This document shows positions 35,215 to 44,907 of a DNA stretch of 64,000 nt, one piece after another. Where the stretch lies: contig NZ_JH993797.1 in assembly GCF_000316115.1 (NCBI RefSeq), positions 2,838,486-2,902,485 on the forward strand. The letters are read 5' to 3'. Origin of the DNA: Leptolyngbya sp. PCC 7375. Lineage in GTDB: Bacteria; Cyanobacteriota; Cyanobacteriia; Phormidesmidales; Phormidesmidaceae. Each line of letters opens with the position of its first letter. Position 1 is the stretch's first letter. The notes under the pieces were generated by a model, which saw only the letters and a program-made list of their open reading frames with translations, had not been told where the DNA came from and made no database searches. A program made the translations under genes and the position numbers.

Positions 35215-36045
35215 TTAATCAAGAAATGCTTTGACCACCGACAAATAGGTTGAAGCATCCTCCAACATGGGAAAATGACCAGTACCCGGCACTTCTACAT
35301 ACTTAATATGCTTGCTCAAGGACGCTGCCTGACGCCCGAGCTGAGCAGGAGTAATCTTGTCATATTCTCCAGATATCATCAGCGTGGGTACGCTAATAGC
35401 TGAAAAGGCCCGAGGCATTGTTTCTGTAGCATGCTTACTGACAGAGGCCTTTAAGGTACCTAAGGCAGTTGCCATATCAGCTTGTAAAAAATCGTTAAGG
35501 AATATCTTTTTATCAGGATAAGAAATTTGTTTTTTTAGAAATCGTGCCATAAATATCTGAGGTGCAAAAGGAATATTCGCTAACCATGATGGGCGAAACA
35601 TCACGACATAGCTACCAAACCGATGAAAGGCTTGAAAGGCAAGCTCATCATATTCAAAAGCCCCATTGCACGTAAGAATTGCCTTACTCACGCGTTGAGA
35701 AAAACGAGTAAGAAAGTAAAGTGCTACTGAAGCCCCCATAGAGTGAGCATTTATCAAGACACGTTCCAGCTCCAAAGCTGTTAATAAACAATTAAGATCA
35801 TCTGCAAAACTTTCCAGAGTTCCTAAATCAACTGTCGTCTTGACTGCAGCTGCGGATCTACCAAATCCACGCAGATCATATAGCAAACAGTCAAAATCAT
35901 ACTTCATTGCCTGAGCTGTACTTTCCCAATAACGGGCAGACCCCCCCCAGCCATGCAAAAACACTATAGTTGGGCGACTTCCGGGTGGACCATCGCAAAT
36001 CCATTCATAGTAATGATCAACCCCATTAAGCTCTATATAAGCCAT
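35215..36045 (-). CDS. Alpha/beta hydrolase
   Basis: The 276-residue product has the alpha/beta-hydrolase fold with the oxyanion loop FLHGWGGSARYWES, nucleophile elbow NAHSMGAS (Ser), acid ISGEYDKITP (Asp) and GTGHFPMLED (His), so the catalytic triad is complete. The substrate is unknown. A longer frame begins at ATG 36081; MAYIELNGVDHYYEW at 36045 looks like the natural start. It is 76 bases downstream of clpX on the same strand, or 40 if the longer frame is used. Confidence 0.85.
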   Translation of the reverse strand: MAYIELNGVDHYYEWICDGPPGSRPTIVFLHGWGGSARYWESTAQAMKYDFDCLLYDLRGFGRSAAAVKTTVDLGTLESFADDLNCLLTALELERVLINAHSMGASVALYFLTRFSQRVSKAILTCNGAFEYDELAFQAFHRFGSYVVMFRPSWLANIPFAPQIFMARFLKKQISYPDKKIFLNDFLQADMATALGTLKASVSKHATETMPRAFSAISVPTLMISGEYDKITPAQLGRQAASLSKHIKYVEVPGTGHFPMLEDASTYLSVVKAFLD

Positions 36046-36121
36046 ATAACCCTCAACACTCAGCTTTATACAGAGTGACATTCAGGCAGACACAAGCCAG
36101 GTATTCTCTAGTTTTAATTAA

Positions 36122-37468
36122 CTAAGCAGATTCTGGCTTAGGTAATGAAGAGGGATGCATAAGCAATTCTGCGGTAGAGCGTTTTTCCACCATTTCTCGG
36201 GTAATTTGAAAACGCTTCATATCCTTCCTTGAAGGCAGCTCATACATCACATCCAGCATAATTTCTTCAATAATGCTACGCAGTGCCCGTGCACCAGTCT
36301 TACGCCGATACCCCTCTTGGGCAATCGCACGAATAGCGTCCGGCTTAAACTCCAAGCTCACATTGTCCATGAGCATGAGCTTCTGAAATTGTTTGACAAG
36401 TGCATTTTTAGGCTCTGTCAAAATCGCCATCAATGCTTCTTCATCAAGTGGACTGAGTACGGATATGGCTGGAATTCGACCAATAAATTCAGGAATCATC
36501 CCAAATTTAACAATATCGTCAGCTTCTAAATTTTTGAGGACATTAGCAGCTCGCTTATCACGATTGAACTGTGTTTGAGGTTCTCCTGATCCTTGCACAA
36601 AGCCCATGGACTTTTTGCCAATACGCTGCTCAATAATTTTCTCTAAACCAACAAACGCACCACCACAGATGAATAGGATATTACTTGTATCAATCTGAAT
36701 ACAATCTTGGTAAGGATGTTTCCGTCCCCCTTGAGGTGGCACATTGGCAACAGTTCCCTCTAGCATCTTCAAAAGTGCCTGCTGCACACCTTCACCAGAC
36801 ACATCTCTTGTTATTGATGGATTTTCACTTTTACGAGCAATCTTATCAATCTCATCGATATAGATAATGCCGCGCTGAGCTTCTTCTACATCTAAATCTG
36901 CGACCTGTAATAGCCGCAGCAAAATATTTTCAACATCTTCACCTACGTATCCCGCTTCGGTAAGCGTAGTTGCATCAGCTACAGCAAAGGGAACATCCAA
37001 AATTTTTGCTAATGTCTGAGCCAATAAGGTCTTACCTGAACCAGTAGGTCCAATCAAGAGAATATTAGACTTTTGCAGCTCGACATTCTCTTCACCAGGT
37101 CCACCCCCCGACTGCACATAACTTAGTCGCTTGTAGTGGTTATAAACCGCAACGGAAAGGACTTTTTTAGCCTCGTGCTGACCAATAACATGCTCATCCA
37201 AATAAGCTTTGATATCACGAGGCTTAGGAATTTGGTTTAGGGAAATATGTGATGGCGACTTTCGACTACGCTCAGGTTGCTGCTCTCGTCGAGGTGTCGG
37301 AGGAGTCACTGCAGAACTGGAGTCAAACAGTTCCTCATCTAAAATTTCATTACAAAGGTCAACGCACTCGTCACAGATGTACACACCTGGACCTGCGATT
37401 AACTTGCGCACCTGTTCCTGAGACTTCCCGCAAAAGGAACATTTGAGATGGGAGTCATATTTAGACAT
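36122..37468 (-). CDS. clpX: ATP-dependent Clp protease ATP-binding subunit ClpX
   Basis: ClpX is the AAA+ unfoldase that feeds substrates, including SsrA-tagged proteins, to ClpP. The 448-residue product has the N-terminal zinc domain (Cys10, Cys13, Cys32, Cys35), Walker A GPTGSGKT (140-147), Walker B IIYIDEIDK (201-209), the GYVGEDVENILLRLL pore region and sensor motifs RRKTGARALRS. A low-complexity linker (about 50-75) joins the zinc domain to the AAA+ module. It is 12 bases downstream of clpP in the order tig-clpP-clpX. Confidence 0.97.
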   Translation of the reverse strand: MSKYDSHLKCSFCGKSQEQVRKLIAGPGVYICDECVDLCNEILDEELFDSSSAVTPPTPRREQQPERSRKSPSHISLNQIPKPRDIKAYLDEHVIGQHEAKKVLSVAVYNHYKRLSYVQSGGGPGEENVELQKSNILLIGPTGSGKTLLAQTLAKILDVPFAVADATTLTEAGYVGEDVENILLRLLQVADLDVEEAQRGIIYIDEIDKIARKSENPSITRDVSGEGVQQALLKMLEGTVANVPPQGGRKHPYQDCIQIDTSNILFICGGAFVGLEKIIEQRIGKKSMGFVQGSGEPQTQFNRDKRAANVLKNLEADDIVKFGMIPEFIGRIPAISVLSPLDEEALMAILTEPKNALVKQFQKLMLMDNVSLEFKPDAIRAIAQEGYRRKTGARALRSIIEEIMLDVMYELPSRKDMKRFQITREMVEKRSTAELLMHPSSLPKPESA

Positions 37469-37480
37469 ATCAGCCCTAAC

Positions 37481-38083
37481 CTAGTGCGTTGACATCAAAT
37501 CGGCGGTTGTATCGCGAGAAATCACGGTATCAATTAAGCCATAGTCAGCAGCCTCAGCAGCAGACATAAAGAAATCACGTTCAGTATCTTCTGCGATTCT
37601 GTCCAAAGGCTGCCCAGTGTGACCAGCCAATAGCTCATTTAACCGCTGCTTCAAGTACAAAATTTCCCGAGCCTGAATTTCAATATCAACTGCTTGGCCC
37701 TGAGCACCGCCCAGGGGCTGATGAATCATTATGCGGGAACTTGGCAAGGCCATGCGTTTCCCTTTAGCCCCACCAGAAAGCAAAAACGCTCCCATACTAG
37801 CAGCTAATCCAAAACAGATGGTCACCACATCCGGACGAATCTGCTGCATAGTATCGTAGATAGCCATCCCTGCGGTAATCGATCCTCCAGGAGAATTGAT
37901 ATATATTTGGACGTCTTTCTCGGGATCTTCGGAATCCAAATATAGCAACTGAGCCACAATTGAATCAGCCAGCGTATCGTCTACACCACTGCCAAGAAAT
38001 ACGATGCGCTCCCTCAGCAGGCGTGAGTAAATATCAAAAGCCCGTTCACCTCGACCAGATTGCTCAAGCACTACTGGAAGCAT
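37481..38083 (-). CDS. clpP: ATP-dependent Clp protease proteolytic subunit ClpP
   Basis: This serine protease subunit forms the double heptameric chamber. Counting from ATG 38083 the product has 200 residues, the usual length, with catalytic Ser96 (GLAASMGAF), His121 (IMIHQPLGG) and Asp170 (DTERDFFMS). The frame continues upstream to ATG 38203, adding 40 residues that do not look like the family; GGAG upstream of 38083 and the conserved beginning MLPVVLEQSGRGERAFDIYSRLL support the shorter form. Cyanobacteria carry several clpP genes; the linkage to clpX identifies this one as the likely ClpX partner. Confidence 0.95.
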   Translation of the reverse strand: MLPVVLEQSGRGERAFDIYSRLLRERIVFLGSGVDDTLADSIVAQLLYLDSEDPEKDVQIYINSPGGSITAGMAIYDTMQQIRPDVVTICFGLAASMGAFLLSGGAKGKRMALPSSRIMIHQPLGGAQGQAVDIEIQAREILYLKQRLNELLAGHTGQPLDRIAEDTERDFFMSAAEAADYGLIDTVISRDTTADLMSTH

Positions 38084-38466
38084 ACTTTTTGCTCCGTCAG
38101 TGCCACTGGACAACATATGCCCAGACAAATCTGGTACTGTTGTACTCCGGCAGAGATGAAACATTGATGAATACATATATTGATTAATAGGCTCCCTATA
38201 CATTATGCCTTATCCCTCAGTTGAGATGTGTGCAGATAAGGCCCCCATACTCTAGCGAAAACCGACCAATTTCAACAGCCACCTGGCAGGATTTTTTGCA
38301 ATCCTTTGATTGATTCCAACATTATTGGCAATGCAATCCCTTTCTGGGTAGTAACGCCCGCACCCGGCAACCTTATTATCTCTAAAAGAATTTGATCGGC
38401 TTAAGCTATGAGTAAACTCTATGATTGAGAAGGCTACCCTCAATCAATGGTTCTTAAACCAGACGA

Positions 38467-39840
38467 CTATTCTTCCTCAAAAGTAGCCGCTGTTTCAGTG
38501 TCAGCTTCTTCATTGGGAGCCAGAGTACCTTCAGGCACAAGCTCAACACTTGCGTTCTCTGAAAGCCAAGTCAAAATCTTCTCCTTAAGAAGATCCTCAT
38601 TTACCACCTGCTTCAAACGATCTTGATCAATTTTTGTCGGATCGTCTACTTCAGACATCATTTCTTTCATGCGAGTAGCCACAGCATCCTCATCAACGCT
38701 GATGGATTCCTGCTTTGCAACTTCTCCCAAAGCAAGCGTGCGACGTAAACGTTCGGTTGCTTCAGGCTTTGCATTTTCACGCATATTTTCGACCAGCTCC
38801 TTGGTCAAAAATTTATTGATATCAATACCTTGATTAGACAGCTGCATCACTGTCTGGGTAACGATATGATCTACTTCCCGCTGCAATAAGGTTCTGGGAA
38901 TTTCTACCTGTAGGTGAGTAACCAGCTCATCTAGAAGGGCTGTTTCTGTATTGGCCTTAGTAGCATCCTCCGCCTCTTTCTTAAAACGCTCTTCCAAGGA
39001 CTGCTTTAATTCTGCCAGAGTTTCAAATTCACTGACCTCTTGCGCAAGATCATCATCAAGATCAGGGAGTTCGCGCTCCTTCAAGTCATTTAAGGTGATG
39101 CTGAAAACAGAGGGTTTACCAGCAAGATCCTCCTGAGGATAATCATCTGGGAATGAAACTTCAACATCTTTAGTTTGACCCAACTCCATGCCAACAATGC
39201 CTTCAACAAATCCTGGAATAAAGCGGCCTTCTTTAATTTCAACCTGAAATTCGCTGGCAGAACCTCCTTCAAATTCTTCAGGTTCTTTACCGTCTTCAAC
39301 AATTTTGCCGACGAAATCAACTACAGCGACATCCCCTTCCTGCGCTGTTCGATCTTCGACAGGGACCAGGCTAGCTAGATTTTGCTGATAGCTCTCTAAA
39401 GTTTCAGTGATTCGATCCGCACTGTAAGCAATTTCCTCAGCTTTAACCGATAGACCTTGATATTTATCAAGTTCAGCCTGAGGAGGAACATCTACTGATG
39501 CGGAAATAGTTAAAACTTTACCTGGCTCAAATTGCTCAATTAAGGATTCAAAACCAGAGCGCAGTTGATAATTGCCTAATGCTTCAATTTTTTCTTGAGA
39601 AATCGCCTTATCAATAGCAGTTTGGACCAACTCTTCAAGAGCAGCAGCCTTGAGCCTAGTTGCTCCCAACTGCTGTACCAGGATCTGACGAGGCACTTTG
39701 CCTTTACGAAACCCAGGGATATTAGCCGTCTTCATATACTTACGTAGCGTCTGCTCATAAGTCTGCTTAGAGATATCTGCAGGAACTTCTATTTCTAAGC
39801 CAACCTGGCTATCGGGCAGTTTTTCCTGGGTAACTTTCAT
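38467..39840 (-). CDS. tig: Trigger factor
   Basis: This ribosome-associated chaperone and prolyl isomerase meets nascent chains at the exit tunnel. The 457-residue product has the ribosome-binding signature GFRKGKVPRQIL (about 41-52), an FKBP-type domain (about 160-245, GDVAVVDFVGKI, EGRFIPGFVEGIVGMELGQ, FPDDYP) and the helical C-terminal arms (about 260-430). The acidic tail (EEADTETAATFEEE) is also typical. It is upstream of clpP with about 380 bases between, so a separate clpP promoter is possible. Confidence 0.96.
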   Translation of the reverse strand: MKVTQEKLPDSQVGLEIEVPADISKQTYEQTLRKYMKTANIPGFRKGKVPRQILVQQLGATRLKAAALEELVQTAIDKAISQEKIEALGNYQLRSGFESLIEQFEPGKVLTISASVDVPPQAELDKYQGLSVKAEEIAYSADRITETLESYQQNLASLVPVEDRTAQEGDVAVVDFVGKIVEDGKEPEEFEGGSASEFQVEIKEGRFIPGFVEGIVGMELGQTKDVEVSFPDDYPQEDLAGKPSVFSITLNDLKERELPDLDDDLAQEVSEFETLAELKQSLEERFKKEAEDATKANTETALLDELVTHLQVEIPRTLLQREVDHIVTQTVMQLSNQGIDINKFLTKELVENMRENAKPEATERLRRTLALGEVAKQESISVDEDAVATRMKEMMSEVDDPTKIDQDRLKQVVNEDLLKEKILTWLSENASVELVPEGTLAPNEEADTETAATFEEE

Positions 39841-40284
39841 TTCGGCTTTTTGTTCTTATTGATTGGGTTGCGCAGCAGGTTTTACCACAAACTGACTTTG
39901 TAAAGTTTTGCTCCATTAGAGGGCAGCACTTTTACATCTCAGTCGAGTGCTGTCTTGTGACTCAAGATTCAGCACCATCTTTATTTGGCTAAAGTATCGT
40001 GGCTGTGTGAAGAACACCTAAAAAATCCAACGCTCAAAGCATGAGCTGCGAGCGCAATTAGCTATATTACCTGATTATTCCTAATATCGAATATATCGAA
40101 GCGTTGACTCTTAGATGCCTTGTTAAGAAGTTTAGCCTTTTTGCTTGATTTCTTACCTGTCCACACCAGCAGGCCGCACTGAATATTAACTATTGGCCAA
40201 CCTTAAAGCAGGGCTAAATGGGTGTAGTATCATGGGCAAGTATTCATGATTGCTATTTGTAAAGTTATCAAGCTTTATTACATG

Positions 40285-40314
40285 GTGCCTTCAGCTTGGG
40301 TGCCTTCAGCTTGA
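40285..40314. repeat. Tandem duplication of a 15-base unit
   Basis: GTGCCTTCAGCTTGG (40285-40299) is followed directly by GTGCCTTCAGCTTGA (40300-40314), identical except for the last base. Confidence 0.85.
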
Positions 40315-40325
40315 TTGCTTGTAGG

Positions 40326-40343
40326 CCGGTTGACTTCAACCGG
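40326..40343. promoter_or_regulatory. Perfect short palindrome upstream of asd, possible operator
   Basis: CCGGTTGA and TCAACCGG are exact complements separated by CT. The symmetry with a very short centre fits a protein-binding dyad better than an RNA hairpin. The binding factor is unknown. Confidence 0.35.
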
Positions 40344-40724
40344 ATACAGCCATGGCAAATTGATTTGGGGACATGGGAGCAATTTGTAGGGAGAAGTAAG
40401 CTGAACCGCTAATTGTTTTAGTAGTACTAGTGGTTCCCTTTTGGACTGTGTTTGAGTTAGGCTTTAAAACTAACCTATTACTTTTACTGAGTAAGACACG
40501 GGGCTGAACTAAGACACAAGGGATTATTTGGCAATCTGGCCATTCTAGAGATTCCTGTTTTAGCTTTGGTATCTTTGTATAGATGGAACTCTACTGTGTG
40601 GTTCAGCGGTGGGCTTAGGGATCTGAAAAGAATTTATTTGTAGGCATTGGTTCGTTCGTTAAAAGTTAAATCAGGCTTATTTTCTATTTAATGATTATTG
40701 TTTGTGTGCAAATTTTATTAATAA

Positions 40725-41777
40725 ATGAGGAGGTTAGATCTTTTGCCTGAAGCGTATCATGTAGCGATTATGGGGGCTACAGGTGCCGTTGGCACCGAAC
40801 TGCTAGAGCTTTTGGAAGAGCGTAACTTCCCTGTTCAGGAGTTGACTCTTTTAGCTTCTCAGCGCTCGACTGGGAAGGAGCTATTCTTTAAAGGGAAACC
40901 TATTAAGGTTAAAGCTATTAGCGATGTAGATTTTGCTGATATTGACCTAGTCCTTGCCTCTGCAGGTGGTTCTGTTTCTAAAGAATGGGCACCTAAAGCG
41001 GCTACAGCAGGTGCTGTTGTTATAGATAACTCTAGTGCGTTTCGCATGGCCCCAGATGTCCCTCTTGTGGTACCTGAGGTAAATCCTGAATCTGCACTCA
41101 GTCACAAGGGAATCATCGCCAATCCCAATTGCACCACCATATTGATGAGTGTGGCCCTTTGGCCATTACACCAGTATCAACCGATGGAGCGCATTGTAGT
41201 TGCAACTTATCAATCTGCCAGTGGAGCGGGAGCTCGGGCAATGGAAGAAGTTAAGCAGCAAGCTCAGGCAATATTACAGGGTGAAGAGCCTCCAACTGAG
41301 TCATTTCCATATCCACTGGCATTTAACTTGTTCCCTCATAATTCACCACTTAATGACCAGGGATACTGCCAAGAAGAAATGAAGATGGTGAATGAAACTC
41401 GCAAGATCTTTGGGGTTCCTGGTTTGCGTGTGAGTGCAACCTGTGTAAGGGTCCCGGTTTTACGAGCTCATTCAGAAGCCATAAATATTGAATTCACACA
41501 GCCGCTCACGGTGAGTAAGGCGTTAGACCTGTTGCAAACAGCGCCTGGTGTAAGGGTAGTTGAAGATTGGCAGACTAATTATTTTCCAATGCCTATGGAA
41601 GCTAGCGGTCAGGATGATGTATTAGTTGGTCGAGTTCGTCGTGATCTTTCTCACGATCATGGCTTAGAGCTTTGGCTCAGTGGTGATCAAATACGGAAGG
41701 GGGCAGCTCTCAATGCCGTTCAAATCGCTGAACTCTTAGTTAATAAGCAAGCTCTGAAACCAAAGGCCCTAGCCTAG
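40725..41777 (+). CDS. asd: Aspartate-semialdehyde dehydrogenase
   Basis: Asd reduces aspartyl phosphate to aspartate semialdehyde with NADPH, the branch point toward lysine/diaminopimelate and threonine/methionine. Motifs are IMGATGAVGTELLELLE (NADP site), IIANPNCTTI with the catalytic cysteine, SASGAGARAMEE and RVPVLRAHSEA. The frame starts at ATG 40725, but AGGAGG lies inside it at 40728-40733, 9 bases before an in-frame TTG at 40743 (MPEAYHVAIMGATG), so TTG may be the true start. Followed by dapA after 215 bases and then rnj, a cluster I recall from other cyanobacteria. Confidence 0.95.
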   Translation: MRRLDLLPEAYHVAIMGATGAVGTELLELLEERNFPVQELTLLASQRSTGKELFFKGKPIKVKAISDVDFADIDLVLASAGGSVSKEWAPKAATAGAVVIDNSSAFRMAPDVPLVVPEVNPESALSHKGIIANPNCTTILMSVALWPLHQYQPMERIVVATYQSASGAGARAMEEVKQQAQAILQGEEPPTESFPYPLAFNLFPHNSPLNDQGYCQEEMKMVNETRKIFGVPGLRVSATCVRVPVLRAHSEAINIEFTQPLTVSKALDLLQTAPGVRVVEDWQTNYFPMPMEASGQDDVLVGRVRRDLSHDHGLELWLSGDQIRKGAALNAVQIAELLVNKQALKPKALA

Positions 41778-41992
41778 AATGAGTCTGTCATCTTAATTGG
41801 TTGTTAGTCTTTGGAAAGTTAAAAGCTTTGTAGTCAAGCCTTATGGGGCGCTTGAGCAGGTAATAGTTTATAGATTCTGTAATAGGAGGTTCCAAACGGC
41901 CATGCCAAGTGGCAGGGTTGTCAATTAATCCTTTGAAGATAGGATTTTATTAAGTTTTCTGTATGATGTGATGTAGTGAGGATAGATAGGAC

Positions 41993-42892
41993 GTGACATA
42001 TTTTGGACGAGTACTCACGGCAATGATTACCCCTTTTGATCAGACAGGAGCCGTCGATTATGAGTCTGCGCAGCGGCTAGCATCCCATCTGGTCAGTCAC
42101 GGTACAGATACTATCGTTGTATGTGGTACCACAGGAGAATCTCCCACACTTACTTGGAAAGAGGAATACAAGCTTTTTCAAGTCATTAAAGCTGCTATCC
42201 AGGGTCACGGCAAAGTTATTGCTGGCACTGGCTCGAATAGTACGACAGAGGCTATTGAAGCAACCAAAAAGGCAGCTGAGTTAGAGTTAGATGGAACACT
42301 TCAGGTAGTTCCGTACTATAACAAGCCTCCTCAGGCTGGATTACAGAAACACTTTAGTGCGATCGCAAACGCAGTCCCCGACCTACCTGTGATGCTTTAC
42401 AACATCCCAGGACGCACCGGACAAAATTTGGCAGCGTATACCATTGCCAACTTGGCAAAAGTGCCAAATATCGTCGCGGTCAAAGAAGCTAGTGGTGACT
42501 TAGACCAAGTAAGCGAGATTCGTCGGCTGACCGCATCTGATTTTGACATTTATTCCGGGGATGACTCCTTAACGCTACCCATGCTGTCAGTAGGAGCCAC
42601 AGGTGTGGTCAGTGTTGCCAGCCACCTCGTGGGAGAATCTCTACAGCAAATGATTCAAGCCTATGAGCAGGGTCAAGTGGCAGCAGCGCGGGATATGCAT
42701 CTTAAATTACTGCCCTTGTTTAAAGCCCTATTCGCAACCACCAATCCCATTTTGATTAAAGCTGCCATGCATCTTCAGGGATGGTCTGTAGGTACCTGCC
42801 GTTTACCTCTAGGTGAAGCTCCTGCTGAACTCAGCAATGAACTTAAAGGTTTAATGGCTGAACTAGATTTGCTACCCGTAGCCGCTGCATAG
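41993..42892 (+). CDS. dapA: 4-hydroxy-tetrahydrodipicolinate synthase
   Basis: DapA condenses pyruvate with aspartate semialdehyde, the committed step to diaminopimelate and lysine. The 299-residue product has the TIM-barrel motifs GTTGESPTL, PYYNKPPQAGL, YNIPGRTG (Tyr) and VAVKEASGDL with the Schiff-base lysine. It starts with GTG 41993 (MTYFGRVLTAMITPF) after TAGGAC. It follows asd in the same direction and uses its product. Confidence 0.96.
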   Translation: MTYFGRVLTAMITPFDQTGAVDYESAQRLASHLVSHGTDTIVVCGTTGESPTLTWKEEYKLFQVIKAAIQGHGKVIAGTGSNSTTEAIEATKKAAELELDGTLQVVPYYNKPPQAGLQKHFSAIANAVPDLPVMLYNIPGRTGQNLAAYTIANLAKVPNIVAVKEASGDLDQVSEIRRLTASDFDIYSGDDSLTLPMLSVGATGVVSVASHLVGESLQQMIQAYEQGQVAAARDMHLKLLPLFKALFATTNPILIKAAMHLQGWSVGTCRLPLGEAPAELSNELKGLMAELDLLPVAAA

Positions 42893-43035
42893 ACCTAGCA
42901 CTGCTTCAAATATCTGAAAGCCATAAAACTCAACTTTTTAGATATCTATTTCCCTGTAGTTAACACTTCAGACTTTACAGCACATCCCTACTAAACGTTT
43001 TCAGACAATTTTTTTGACCTTTCATTAAGGAACTC

Positions 43036-44907
43036 ATGCGCCAACGATCCAGAACAAGCCAACGATCTAGAACTACTGCAAAAAGTAGCAACCAGTCTGA
43101 TACTCCTAGAGTTAAGGGCACTTCCCCTGCGCCATCTCCCAGTAATACCAAAACAATAGAGAAAGACACTCTTAAAATCATTCCCCTAGGCGGATTACAT
43201 GAAATTGGTAAAAATACCTGTGTCTTTGAAATTAATGATGAAATCATCCTGGTAGATGCAGGTCTAGCATTTCCATCCGATGAAATGCATGGCGTGAATA
43301 TCGTGCTACCTGACGTTACCTACCTCAGGGAAAATCATCATAAAATTAAAGGCATGATTGTCACCCACGGTCATGAGGATCATATTGGTGGCATTGCTTT
43401 TCATCTGAAGCAGTTTGACATTCCCATTATCTACGGCCCGCGGCTGGCTATGGCGCTGCTGGCTGACAAGCTAGAAGAAGCCGGGGTAGCTGATCGCACC
43501 GAATTACAAACAGTCCAACCCCGTGACACCGTTAGGCTAGGTCAATCCTTTGTAGTGGAATATATCCGTAATACCCACTCAATGGCCGACAGCTTTACAG
43601 TAGCCATTCGCACACCAGCAGGCACTGTTATTCATACAGGTGATTTTAAGATCGACCATACTCCTGTAGATGGTGAATATTTTGATTTCGCCCGATTAGC
43701 TGCCTATGGAGAAGAAGGTATTCTGTGCTTAATCAGCGACTCTACAAACGCTGAGGTTCCAGGTCATACCCCTTCTGAACGGTCAGTATTTCCAAACCTA
43801 GATCGTGCCTTTAGTGAAGCCAAAGGTCGTCTCATGGTGACGACCTTTGCATCCTCAGTGCACCGAGTCAACATGCTACTAGAGCTCGCACAAAAGCATA
43901 AGCGCTCGGTGTTCGTGGTCGGACGCTCCATGCTCAATGTGATAGCTCATGCTCGCAGCTTGGGTTATATCAAGTGTCCAGACAATTTATTTAAGCCCTT
44001 AAACGCCCTGAATGGTTGCCCTGATGAACAGGCAATGATTCTGACAACAGGCTCCCAGGGAGAGCCTATGGCCGCACTTACGCGTATTTCTAATGGCTCC
44101 CACCGCCAAATCAGGGTACGTAGCGGAGATACAATTATCTTTTCAGCCAACCCTATCCCTGGCAATACCATAGCAGTCGTCAATACTATTGATAGACTGA
44201 TGGCCCAGGGTGCTAATGTTATTTATGGCAAGAGACGAGGGCTACATGTATCTGGCCATGGTGCTCAAGAAGATCAAAAGTTGATGCTGGCCCTGACTCG
44301 CCCGAAATACTTCTTACCTGTCCATGGTGAGCATCGTATGCTAGTTAAGCATGCGGCTACTGCTCAAAGCATGGGGATACCTGCAGAGAACATGGTCGTC
44401 ATCCAAAACGGCGATATCGTGGCTGTTGATAAAAAGCAAGGTATCCGGATTGCTGGCAAAGTTTCTTCAGGTATTGAATTAGTGGACTCATCCCGCAATG
44501 GAATTGTCGGACGGACAGTATTGAAGGAACGTCAGCAGCTAGCAGAAGACGGCATCATTACGATATCGACGACTGTAGACAGTAATGGCAAGTTATTGAC
44601 CCCTCCTGCAGTACATCTACGCGGTGTGGTTACCAAGCACTCACAGGCCGATTGGGACGCCAAAGTTCACCAAGTAGTCGCGGCTGGACTGCGGGGTCGT
44701 TGGAACGAAGTCATTGATACCTCTGGGAATCAGCGGGTTATTCGATGGGATGGATTACGTTCACGCTTAGAGGAGGAGATTCGTCATTTTGTCCGACGTG
44801 AGCTCCCCAAACGTTACCCCTTAATCGTTTTCCTCATGCAGCCCATTGATACGACAACGCCTTTGGAGCCAGCACAGCCAATAAAAAAACGAGTTGTCGC
44901 TGTTTAG
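43036..44907 (+). CDS. rnj: Ribonuclease J
   Basis: RNase J is a metallo-beta-lactamase/beta-CASP ribonuclease with endo- and 5'-exonuclease activity. The 623-residue product has LGGLHEIGKNTCVFE, the zinc motif HGHEDHIGG (111-119), HTGDFKIDHTP, the beta-CASP block with SGHGAQEDQKLML and PVHGEHRML, and a C-terminal dimerisation domain. The N-terminal 45 residues are basic and serine-rich, an extension not needed for catalysis. A strong terminator follows at 44943. RNase E, its functional partner in cyanobacteria, is the next gene. Confidence 0.95.
   Translation: MRQRSRTSQRSRTTAKSSNQSDTPRVKGTSPAPSPSNTKTIEKDTLKIIPLGGLHEIGKNTCVFEINDEIILVDAGLAFPSDEMHGVNIVLPDVTYLRENHHKIKGMIVTHGHEDHIGGIAFHLKQFDIPIIYGPRLAMALLADKLEEAGVADRTELQTVQPRDTVRLGQSFVVEYIRNTHSMADSFTVAIRTPAGTVIHTGDFKIDHTPVDGEYFDFARLAAYGEEGILCLISDSTNAEVPGHTPSERSVFPNLDRAFSEAKGRLMVTTFASSVHRVNMLLELAQKHKRSVFVVGRSMLNVIAHARSLGYIKCPDNLFKPLNALNGCPDEQAMILTTGSQGEPMAALTRISNGSHRQIRVRSGDTIIFSANPIPGNTIAVVNTIDRLMAQGANVIYGKRRGLHVSGHGAQEDQKLMLALTRPKYFLPVHGEHRMLVKHAATAQSMGIPAENMVVIQNGDIVAVDKKQGIRIAGKVSSGIELVDSSRNGIVGRTVLKERQQLAEDGIITISTTVDSNGKLLTPPAVHLRGVVTKHSQADWDAKVHQVVAAGLRGRWNEVIDTSGNQRVIRWDGLRSRLEEEIRHFVRRELPKRYPLIVFLMQPIDTTTPLEPAQPIKKRVVAV

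Larger units (their letters stand above)
39841..40724. other. Long intergenic region between divergent tig and asd
   Basis: This is the longest gene-free stretch in the window. I found no reading frame of note, no tRNA and no riboswitch that I recognise. It contains a 15-base tandem duplication (40285-40314) and a perfect 8-base inverted repeat with 2-base centre (40326-40343). It must hold the promoters of tig and asd. Confidence 0.5.

Noticed and set aside
37481..38203. ClpP read from ATG 38203 (240 residues)
   Set aside because: The extra 40 residues are unlike the family; 38083 gives the normal length with a ribosome-binding site.
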